Source of the DNA: Coturnix japonica
Lineage: Eukaryota > Chordata > Aves > Galliformes > Phasianidae
NCBI RefSeq assembly: GCF_001577835.2
Contig: NC_029526.1
Span: 1,891,510-1,955,509, forward strand
Direction of reading: 5' to 3'
DNA length: 64,000 nucleotides
Position numbers and translations under genes: made by a program. Positions within the stretch are counted from its first letter, which is position 1; every line of letters begins with the position of its first letter. Below the pieces are notes generated by a model. The model made no database searches. It was not told the DNA's origin and worked only from the letters and a program-made list of their open reading frames with translations. Shown here piece by piece: positions 42,399 to 52,221 of this stretch.

Positions 42399-45300
42399 AT
42401 GGGAGACCCTGGAAGCAGCATGGGGCTCACACAGCTGGGCACGGTGCTGCTGCTCCTGCTGCTCCCTGGTGAGTGCCGGCTGGGTGGGATGGGGTGGGTG
42501 ACACTGGGACAGCCAGGAGGGGCTGGGGGGTCTCTGTGTGCTCGCTTTGGGCTGGCACCCATCTCCCCTATCAGAGTGAGGACTGACGCTGGGTTTTCCC
42601 CCTGTGAGGCACCGTGCCTGGCCAGGACAGCTGTGATGGTGAGACCCCAGCCCACCTACACCCCATCGGCCTCCATGCCACCGCTGCACCCTGACCGCTG
42701 CCTCCCACAGCGCTGCCTCGTGGGGATGAGACCAAGCAGTGCTGCAACATGGCAGTGGAGCAGAAGGAGCGTGGTGATGGACATGGCCTGACCGTGGAGC
42801 TGCCCCACCGGTGCATGGAGCTGCGCCACTCGGGGCAGCCTGCCTGCCGCTGCCTGCGTGCACGCTGGCTCAGGTAGTGGGGTGATGCTGTGGGGTGATG
42901 CTGTGGGGTGCTATGGGGCCATGGCAGTGCCCTGGGCTGTGCCCCACGGTGCTGCCCACCCCACAGGATGGTGCAGTTTGCAGAGCAGAGCAGCACGGCT
43001 GGGCTGCGGGCATTGCACCTGAACATCAGCAGGGACAAAGCACAAGATCTGCTCCTCGCATTCTCCCCTGCTGAGGTGAGGGATCCACACATGCCTCCAT
43101 GTCCTCCACACTGGGCTTTGGCGACCCTGCATGGCAGAACACACAGGCAGGGCTGAGCTTATACCTGCCCCAGGGCCCCGCAGTGATCAGCTCAGCAGCA
43201 GAAAGGACAGCAGGCACAATCCGGCTCCCCAGCGGGGTGTTCCCATCCCTGAGCAGCCAGGCAGTGCGTGTGGTGGTGACCGTGCTCAACATCCAGCAGC
43301 TCGCCATGTTCCAGGTATGAGCTCTCATTCCCAGCCCCACTTCAGCCACTGGGATGTGGGAGATGCTTGCAGGCTGAGCTCAGCCAGCACTGCCCCGAGC
43401 AGGAGGACAACCAGATGGGAAAGGTGCTGGATGACACCGTGGTGGGCATCGTGGTGGGGGACGGGGACATCTCGGAGCTGCAGGACCCCGTGCAGCTCAC
43501 CTTCACCTACCAGCTGCTGCCACACGTGAGCCATGCCCTCCCCTCCCTGTGCTTCCTGGTGAGCTGCAGGTTCACACCATGTTCCTGTTTGCAGAATGTC
43601 ACCCCAATATGCGTCTTCTGGGAGCCCAGCAAAGGTATGCGGCTCGGCAGGGCTTGGTGTGGCTGTGGGCACAGTGTGTGGCTGTGGGCACAGTGTGTGC
43701 CATGCTCCTGGCTGCCATCCTGCTACTAACAAGCATTGCAGCCCCCCGACCTGTGCCCTGTGAGGCAGGATGGGGGTTTGGGCTGGTGCCCACCACTGTA
43801 GCCCTGTGCTGGTTGTAGGGCAGGCAGGAGGCTGGAGCAGCCACGGATGTGTCACACAGCCCGGGGACAAGGAGACAGTCTGCGCCTGTGACCACCTCTC
43901 CTTCTTCACCCTCCTGCTGGTGACATCCCCTCTCCCTACAGCTCCCACTCTTAGCCCTGCTCGGTTTCTCATGTGTCTCTGCTGGGTGCACAGGGACAAT
44001 TGTATTTGCTCCTAAGCAAGCCCAGGCCTTCCCAAAAAATCAACCCCAGCCCCACCTCTGTGTCCTGGAGGGCAGGAGCAGATCAGTGGAGGATGTGTAG
44101 GGTGGATAGAGCTCTATTCTGGCAGCAGTGAAACTTGAAGTCGATTCTCTCAACCTGTGCCTCCACCCAACAAACAAGCACATAAGCACATATCCCCAGA
44201 GCCACCACCACCACCCCTGCCCTCCCTGGGGAACTTGGGGACAGACCTGAGGGTTGTGGGCTTGTATTGGTCCCTGCAGCACCCTGCTGGGGGTATCCTC
44301 CCTTGGCTCCTTGGCTGGCAGCAACAGCCAGCTTTTCCAGCCTGATTTGGACCCACCTGACCTCTCATGTTTGGCAGAACCCATCTCTGGACAGGACCGT
44401 GGTGCAGACGTTGGTGGCTGTGGCCAATGCTGGCTGTGGAGTGGCTGTGGCTTTCTCCATCTTCACCTTTGCCTTCTACCTCTTCTTAAGGTGGGGCGTG
44501 CCAGCAGCTCCACAGACCCTGGATGGGTTTGGGGATGAATGTGGAGCAACCCCAGGCTTTGGGAAAGGAGTACCCCTCTACCTTTCCACTGCTGTGACCC
44601 TCCCCAGTATGTTGGTGCCCCCTCTGCCCCATGCCCCCCTCCTTCCTGCTCCCTCCAGGTGCAATTACAAGCAGTTCAGGTCTGAGGACACCCTTCGTGT
44701 CAACCTGGGGCTGCACATGAACCTGGTCAGCAGCCTGCTCCTGCTCAACCTGGCCTTCCTGCTCAACAGTGGGCTCTCCAGCAGAGCCTCTCTGGGGCTG
44801 TGCAGCGCCCTGGGGGGGCTCACCCACTACTGCCTGCTCTGCTGCTTCACCTGGACGGCGCTGGAGGGCTGTCACCTCTACCTCCTCTTCGTAAAGGTCC
44901 TTGGCACCTACATACACCACTACCTGCTGAAGCTGTGTGTTGTCGGATGGGGTGAGCGCAGGGAGTCTGTGGGTTACAGCCAGAGGGAACTGGGTTTTGC
45001 AGTGTTAGGAGTGCCTGCAGACACAGAGAACCTTCACCTCCCCTGTGCTGCTCCCTCTTGTTCTTCCAGGCTTCCCTGCCCTGCTGGTGGTGGTGGCAGG
45101 AGCCGTTGGCAGCTATGGAGAGTACAGCATTGGGACAATGGACCACCAGACCATCATCCACCTGTATGTGGCACACGCCTGTAGGATCTGGGTGGCCCTT
45201 TGGCCATGTAGGGTGGGTTCCCATAGATGTGTGGGGAGCAGAGCTTCTGGAGGCATTGCAGTTGTCTCTTTTCAGGTGCTGGATCAATTCTGAACACCTC

Positions 45301-45899
45301 CTTGTCCACTACATCACAAACTGCGGCTACTTCGGCCTCATCTTCCTCTTCAACACCGTCATCTTTGGAGTAGTGGCCTGGAAGAACTGCCACCTGTGGA
45401 GGAGTGGGGTGATGCAGGGGCCCTGCAAGGCCTGGAAGGTGGCCCTGTCAGCATTGGGACTCTTCTGCCTGCTTGGAGCCACCTGGGCACTGTCCTTCCT
45501 CAGTTACAGCAGCTCCTCCGCACCTATTCTCTTCCTTGCTGCTATCCTCAACTCCCTCCAAGGTCAGGACTGGCTCACAGGGTCTGGCTGGGAAGGGGTG
45601 GGGGGCAGGAGGAAACCTGGCACTGGTGGACCAGGAGTCCCAAGGCACAGTTATGCCCTTTCCTTAAGCAGGGTGCAGAGGGACTTGCCGTGGAGCCAAG
45701 CCACTGATGCTGAGCCCTGGCGAGGCATTGGAGGAGCTTCTCACACTGCTGCTGCTGCTATCATCCTCTTCCTTCCCCTGCAGGTGTTTTCATCTTCATC
45801 TGGCTGGTTGTCCTTTACTACCCAAGGGCGGTAGAGACCAGCAGCTCCCTCTCCCACATCGTGAGGAATGACAGAACCATGGCAGTGTCACAGGGATAA
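42399..45899 (+). CDS. ADGRG3: ADGRG3 (GPR97), adhesion G protein-coupled receptor
   Basis: ADGRG3 is a leukocyte adhesion GPCR; the human receptor couples to Go and responds to glucocorticoids. Thirteen coding exons: 42399-42468, 42609-42638, 42711-42873, 42967-43075, 43174-43314, 43373-43525, 43595-43634, 43819-43919, 44378-44490, 44659-44951, 45070-45163, 45276-45562, 45784-45899. They join to 1710 nt, or 569 residues. A second in-frame ATG at 42420 gives 562 residues and the tighter signal peptide (MGLTQLGTVLLLLLLPG). The short extracellular part has a Cys-rich stretch (KQCCNMAV, PACRCLRARW). The GPS reads CDHLSFFTLLL, so the predicted cleavage residue is Ser, not Thr. TM segments include LHMNLVSSLLLLNLAFLLN, CFTWTALEGCHLYLLFVKV, LSALGLFCLLGATWALSFL and LAAILNSLQGVFIFIWL. 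Third position in the trio and the CDHL GPS favour ADGRG3. The first two exons are the least certain. Confidence 0.85.
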
Positions 45900-46359
45900 C
45901 TGCTGGCCTTTCTTTCCCTGCCTGCCAGCTTCCAGCCCAAAGGACATGGCTTCCCATGGGAGTGAGAGCTGTGTGGGCAGCTGGGCACCCTGACTGACCG
46001 GTGTGGCCCCTGCCCTCACCGATCCCTCAGTTTACCCCTTGGTGGGTGTGATCTGCCCTAGCTGCCATTAGGCTCCCAATGGCCAGCTTGGTCCAAGGGG
46101 CTTCAGACACCTCCCCCCATTCCACATGCCCTTGGAAGTCTCATTCCCCAGTGTCTCCAGCTGCATTCAGCCTGCGTGGAGACAACCCCTCACCCCCAGC
46201 AGAAGAGAGGGAACTGGGTACCAGATCAGCCCAGGGATGCACAACCAGCTGCACCCTGAGCTACACCATCCCCTCACACTGTATGTGAGTGTGTGCATAT
46301 CAACTCACAGTCTCTCACACAGAACTGCTGTATTGGCCCATCCACGTCTGTGTTTTAGC

Positions 46360-46365
46360 ATTAAA
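46360..46365 (+). terminator. ADGRG3 polyadenylation signal
   Basis: ATTAAA lies 461 bases after the ADGRG3 stop, giving a moderate 3-prime UTR. The gene converges on the ZPD-like gene, whose own signal is about 340 bases further right on the other strand. Confidence 0.65.
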
Positions 46366-46700
46366 ACTCTGCTAGCTAGCTAAGCATTATGGATTTCGCT
46401 TTTGATTTTGCCTTGCTACAGCTGGGTTGCTGGGTCTTGCAGAGCCCAACAGCTGAGCCCTGTCCCATAGGAAGGTACTGGAGCCCACCAGGCACCCCAG
46501 CCCACCACCCCAGAGCAGCCCTTTCAGCTCAGCCTTCCTGGGTACTTGTTTCACCATGGGCTGGGAGGGCATGGGAACGTTCAAAGGATGCTCAGTGAGC
46601 AGAAACACTCTGACGTGACTCATCCTTTGAGCAACATCTGAATTTCCTTCCTTCAAGCCTCTGTAAAGACACAGAGAAGAGCCTCTCTGCCACTGCCACA

Positions 46701-46706
46701 TTTATT
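46701..46706 (-). terminator. ZPD-like gene polyadenylation signal (minus strand)
   Basis: TTTATT on the plus strand reads AATAAA on the minus strand and lies only 17 bases beyond the stop codon. Very short 3-prime UTRs are typical of vertebrate egg-coat (ZP) genes. Confidence 0.85.
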
Positions 46707-46722
46707 TGGAACTGGCTATTTT

Positions 46723-49700
46723 CTACACCATCCGTCTTCTGATGCTGACAGCTGCAGCTGCAGCAACCACGGTGAGCACACCAAGCACACACAGCAGGAT
46801 GAGGATCCTGGGGAGCCACAGGCCGAGTCCTACCAAAGAGAAGAAATATTGCCAACTGGTCTGGGTCCCTCAAGCTGGCCCCGATCCTCCCCAGAGTGGC
46901 ATACGTACCCTTCAGCTCCTGTTGGTCAGCCCTGGGATGATGGCTCTCCACTTCCAGGGAAGGAGCAGCCAGCAGGTGGATGGGTCCATAGGAGACAATT
47001 TTATTGTAGTCATCTGCCAGCGCCCGCTTGCTCCTCCAGAGAGTGGGACATTGCTGTTAACAGAGTAAAAGGAAGGGAAGAGGGCAGGGAAGAAGCCTGC
47101 CTGTGGGATCAGTGCCTGCCAGGGGGACAGTGCTCTGCCCAAGTAGAGGCACAGCCAGGTGCAGCCTAGGAGAATGGCAAGCCCCAGAACATGGGAAAGG
47201 AGCCGGTTGCCAAAGGAACCTTAACCTGCTTCTCCCCAGGTCACTCCTAAGAACTCACCTTGGCACAGGGCTCAGGGCCATCAGGGAGACACAGCCGGAC
47301 ACGGCAGTGCAGGAACACCTCGGGGTACCCTACAAACTGAAACATCTGGAAGCTGAACTTGGCTGTGGTGCTCTCTCCAACGGCATTTAAGTATGTCACT
47401 GTCTCATCATGGGGACACCTGGAGGGAAATAGCATGGTCAGCAGGCAAAAAAAAGTGTCCCTTGTCTGGGACACCCATAGCAAGGAGACCAGGAATGCTC
47501 ACCCCTGCTCAATGAGCTCATGTCGCACATCCTGGTAGGGATCTGCACTTGGTGTGGCCCAGCAGCCCTCTACACTCAGAAGGAAGTACCGGAGCTGGTG
47601 CTGCCCTTCTATCTTCAGCATGACATACAGTGTGTCTGTGATGGGCACGGCTGCAGTTGGCAGGTGGTAGGGCTCAAGGTAGGATGCGGTCTTGTACAGC
47701 CTCATGCTGACGTTGAAGTGCCCTTCTCTGACCAAGAACTGTACCAGCCTGTGAGGAGAGAAGGAGAGCTCACGAACAGCCACATCAGGTCAGCAGTGCA
47801 GGCACAGGCTCTTCATGTTTGCTGACCCCAAATCCCATGTGGAGTTGGCCCAACTAGACATGGATGGAGGTAGGAGAAAGGCAGATTACACGTGCCCCTA
47901 CCCAAGGCCCAAACCTTATTCTGAAAAACAACCACGGGACCCTCTTGGAGAAGAGAAAGAGAGGCACCCTGATGTGATACTGCTCTCAGAGCTTTGGTGG
48001 CTCCCCATGGCCTTTGCAGATCATATCATCAAAGGCATCTGTTTTCCCACAAGCTTGAATACATCCTCTCAGCAGCAAGGTGAAGAGGGACCACTCACTT
48101 GTCGACAGGGGTGAGAGCAAATGGCATCTTCACCACCTGCTCATAGGCGTAGACACAGGAGAAATGCACCTCCAGCTGAAAGCTCCTGGAGATCACACCC
48201 CTGTGTGCTTCCTTCGCTGTCTCAATGATGTTGGAGTATGACACATGGGAGTTGTTTTGCTGGAACGACAAAGAAATCATATGTAAGCTCCCGTACAGAG
48301 TGCAGCACATTCTAATGAATTAAGGGATGTTCTGACTACAGACAGGTCTGCAGAGCTCAGAGGATCCTGCCAGAAAGCTGAAGGCTCCTATCCTAAAGAG
48401 CACACTTCCTAAAGAGACTTCCACTCTTCGCTGCACAAGTTAATATGTGCTGCCAGCAGTGGTTTCGTAGAGGCAGAAGAGCTTTCTAACAGCCCCCAGG
48501 GAAGCCTCCCAAGGGGAAAGAGAGCTTCACAGTGCCAGATAAAAAAGGAAAAGCCTCCAGGACTGTCCCTGCTCAGCATATGTGCTCCTCTCTTGGCTTC
48601 AGAGCCATTCAGAGAGGCTCTGTGCTAAATCCTCACCTGAATTACTGATCCACAGGCAGTATGGTTTTCACCTGTAAGAGTGGCTGCAAAAAACAGCTCA
48701 CCCTCCTCTTCCCTTTCTGAAACTTTGCATGCCTGGTTCTTCAAGTGGACAAGTTCCCGGGGGATTTTCAATTGTTCAAACACCTCCTTCCTCACCATCA
48801 TCTTCATGTGCTCTTCCTCACAGGCCAACTTCAGTACCACATCTGGGGGAAAAAGCCATCTGCAATAGCGATAAGGAAGATGCCTGAAGGAGCCCTAAGT
48901 CAGCTATGGGATGACACAGCCCTGCTGAGCTCAACACTCATCCCAACCCTGTGGGAGGCTGCTGGTAGGGGTCTTCAGAGACACTGAGAGAGAGCAAAAC
49001 CTTTGGAAATGAGCTGGAGTTAATGAGGATCTGACATTTATTGCTAATTGCCTAAGCCTGCACAAGTCTACAACTGCTGCTACTTTGAATGGACGCAATC
49101 CTCAAGCTCAAGACACCACAGGCAGATATCAAGGGTCATTGGGGTGGGCTGTCTATAGAGTTCTGCAGTCTGCCAAGGGAACCAGGTAGAAACACTACCT
49201 TGCCCATCCACCTTTCCCTTTGGTGCCTGTGGACAGTTTGAACTGAGTTTGCCAGCACCCCAAGCCCTACCTTGGCAGAATGCCCCTGTGAAGCCAGGTT
49301 TGCAGCTGCAGATGGGTCTGTCCTTTATCACCTGGCAGCTCCCATGGTGCTGGCACGGGTTGGGCATGCAGGCATCTGAGCTCCTCTTGGCACGCAGGGT
49401 AAACCTTCCCCTCGAGCTGTGCGGGCTTACCAGCTCACCTGCAGGAAAGGCAATGCAAGCAAGCTGAAATACAGCAGGAACAACTAACCTTTGAGAGACA
49501 TGGGAGCAAGCTTACCCCACTGCTCACAAGGGCTGAAGAGGCTCTGACCTCTCCTATCCCTGTCTGTAACTGCACGTGGCAGCATACAAGGAGACTCACT
49601 CTTGTTGCCTTCACAGCCAGCCAGGCGCAGGGCAGAGAACAGCAGCAAATATGTCACAGTCCCTTCCTGTAAGAACAAAAAAGCTCTGGGTAATGTAGGT

Positions 49701-49909
49701 TATTAGCAGGTCCTTGTTGCAGAGGTGTTGGCAATCACTCAGAGCCAGCCCTCAAACATGGGTACAATAATTTCTATTCTGCGTTTCCTCCAAAAACTAT
49801 AAGTTCAATGGTATGAAGTAATTTCCTATCCCAAAGGGCCAGAACAGCAATCCTCTCAGCTCAGGCTCCCAAAAGAGAAAAGGAATTTCCCTCTAACCTT
49901 TCCAATCAT
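46723..49909 (-). CDS. ZPD: Zona pellucida domain protein with EGF module, probably ZPD
   Basis: A secreted or membrane-anchored ZP-module protein, probably an egg-envelope component. Nine coding exons in transcript order: 49909-49898, 49666-49600, 49438-49271, 48842-48637, 48259-48099, 47748-47503, 47418-47259, 47053-46909, 46829-46723. They join to 1272 nt, or 423 residues. Order: signal peptide (GTVTYLLLFSALRLAG); an RAKR motif at residues 42-45; one EGF module at about 50-81 with six Cys (CMPNPC, GSC, CSC, FC); ZP-N from about 83 (LKLACEEEHMKMMV, ENHTACGSVIQ); ZP-C (FQLEVHFSCVYAYEQ, LLSVEGCWATPSADP, FLHCRVRLCLPDG); a furin-type RSKR at 347-350; a C-terminal transmembrane helix (ILILLCVLGVLTVVAAAAA) with the tail SIRRRMV. 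The four-codon first exon is inferred from frame and a GTTAGA donor. The name rests on memory of chicken ZPD, which has similar length and lies on this chromosome; another ZP-EGF family member is possible. Confidence 0.78.
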
Positions 49910-51730
49910 AGTTCTGATCTGAAGATTTAGGGCTTTACGAAGCCATCCTTGCCTTTCCAGTAACCCATATCTACAACAGGAGAGACAACGGGCTTAAAAG
50001 AAAGGAAACAAACCTTGAACATAACTAAAATTTATGTCACGAAGACACAGATAAAGTCAGACAATAGGTTTCTTTAGAGAAATTACTGACGTGGTGCTGG
50101 ATAAGCCCAGGACCCTTATCAGAACTGTGGATATGAGTCACTTGGGGATGCTGGCTGCACATGTCCCCACAGCAGGGCAATGCCAAAGCCAAAAGCTTTG
50201 GACTGCCAGACTCTGGTCTAGCAGCAAATTATTTATTCCCCCAGCCCTACCCTGAGCAGCTGCAACCACCAGAAATCCGAGCAAGGAGGATGCAAAGCCC
50301 TGGGGATGTAAAGCTCCATCTGCAGCATGGGCTATGGCCCCACTGCATGGTCCTCCAGCTTCAGTGGAAATCTGGCTCCTGCTGCTGCCAGAACCACATT
50401 GATAGCAAATGCAGGGCTGTTCCAGCTTGGCACAACCACCTCGGGCAGCTCTGCAAACCTCCTCCGAGATGTGCCACCCGTGGCTGCAGTAGCCTCAACA
50501 CAAAGCTCCCACCACTCTCATCCTGCCCACCAGCCCAAGGACAGCATATATCCTCAACACAAAGCTCCCACCTCTCTCATCCTACTCACCATTGCCAGAC
50601 CACTCCACACTTGCCCACCCGCAGCCAGCTGCGTTCTTCTCACGCTCCTGGCTGCCTCCCTTATATCACCTCCCAGCAGCTCATCGCTCCCCCACGCTGT
50701 CTCTGCGATTGCACAAGAGCCAGCAGCAAACGGGGAGGAAAGGGCCCTCTGAAAGTGTGTCCTCCAGCACAGCCCTTCTGATTAGCTCAGGGCTGGTGAA
50801 CGCTGACCCAAATCACAGCCCTGATGGAACTCTAACCAGGAGCAGCGTCTGCAATACCCCTATCTCTGCACCATCCCCTGCTTATCAGGGTTTTATGCAC
50901 CCACCTGCTGTTGTGGCACCTGCTTTGCCTCAGCAGGAGCAGCAGATACCATAGTGATACATACAGAGGCAAACAACTGTGCGCTCAGTACATGGCTTCC
51001 CATGCACACACATACGTGCTCTGGTTTTTAGTGACTTCTGAAATCTCAGATCTGGTGGGAGATGCTATGACAGACATGGGGATAAGAGCTCAGTCCTTCC
51101 ACGCTTTGTGAAACAATAATGATAATGTTCATTCAAAGTGATGCTACTTGATACACTGTTTCTGCTGCAGCATAAAAGAAAGCACTCAGCTAAATTATTT
51201 AAAACATCTGACTGTGGTTTCTCTGCATGCCCAGCATGTCACGGCACACCCCACTGTCCTGGTGCATCCTCAGGAGCCTTCAGTGCTGTGGGCACCCCCT
51301 GGGAGCAGGGCAGGCTTGCCTTAACACAGATAAAACACAGCAATGAAGCAGTGCTTAGCAGCTGTCCATCCAAAGAACCACCACTTAAAAAACCAAGCCT
51401 CCTGCGCCATGTAAAAGCATTGGAACCCATGAGTTTTGGGGCAGTCCTGAAGCCTGGAGTGGGCAGAGTAGGCCCAAGCTCAGACCCAGGCCCAAAGCCA
51501 GGCCCAGGCCCACAGCTCCCAGCCCATTAGCTATGGGGCTGCTGAGGCACCTGCCACAGCCAGGCTGCGTACGGAGGAGCTGAAGTGAGCGGTGAGCAGA
51601 ACTGGGGCAGCCGAGGAGGCTGCGGGACCCGGGGTGCAGCTCGGGGCCTATTGCCTCCACAGGGCGGGGGAGGGCCGGGGCTGGGCGGCGGGGGAGGCCG
51701 CAGGCCGCGCCAAGGCTGCTGGGTGCGTGG
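49910..51730. other. Divergent spacer between the ZPD-like gene and DRC7
   Basis: This must contain the ZPD-like promoter, near 49910-50100. A local direct repeat of about 40 bases (CTCAACACAAAGCTCCCACC) occurs at about 50494 and 50551. A 206-codon open frame at 50161-50781 is Pro-, His- and Ser-rich, crosses this repeat and shows no domain, so I treat it as chance. The region after 51540 becomes CpG-rich. Confidence 0.5.
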
Positions 51731-51860
51731 GCGTTGCCGTGGTGACCAGGCCCGGCGGAGAAGCCGTGTCAGGAGACAGAGGTGCGGGGCTGAACGGGCT
51801 GCGGGGAGGACACAAGGTCCATCGTGCCCCATCTGCTCCACAGCGGGTCAGCCTGACCGC
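51560..51860 (+). promoter_or_regulatory. DRC7 promoter with RFX X-box
   Basis: A CpG-rich segment upstream of DRC7 contains GTTGCCGTGGTGAC at 51733-51746, a close match to the RFX X-box (GTTGCCATGGCAAC, 11 of 14). X-boxes mark promoters of ciliary genes, which fits the DRC7 product. The exact transcription start and any noncoding exon between here and 52222 are not resolved. Confidence 0.65.
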
Positions 51861-52221
51861 AGGGAGGGAAACGGATGGCCCCCAGCCTCCCTGAAATGTA
51901 AACAGGCGATAGGAGCAGCGCTGCGGCCTTGGAGGCTGCTCTGCTGCTGAGGCAGCTACAAACAACCCCCTGCCCAACAGCCCTGGCTGGGGCCCTTGGA
52001 GGACCACAACAGGGCCTGAGGCTGTGCCATGGCTGTCACCAAACAAATCCCCATCTCACTGCCCCGTGACCTGTGTTCCACCTGCCCATGCTGAACTCAA
52101 GTTCAGTGCTTGCACCTGACAGTCACAGAAATGGGAGTTATCGTGCCCCAAGTGCAAGGGTGTTGGTGTTGCTATACACCTTGTCCCAACTGGTTGCATG
52201 TATTTCTGTAGAGGAAGCGAA

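Noticed and set aside
49600-49678. A start for the ZPD-like protein at 49678 (MFLQEG)
   Set aside because: That codon is TTG and the sequence just before GAAGGG is a splice acceptor (TTCTTACAG). An ATG exon at 49909 fits the frame better.
50161-50781. 206-codon plus-strand frame in the ZPD-DRC7 spacer
   Set aside because: Low-complexity Ser/His/Pro/Gln composition, a local DNA duplication inside it, and no splice or domain evidence.
52198-52221. Upstream in-frame ATG for DRC7
   Set aside because: It would add MYFCRGSE. The ATG at 52222 (MEAVEEK) matches the start of mammalian DRC7 (MEV), so I used the later one, though the earlier cannot be excluded.
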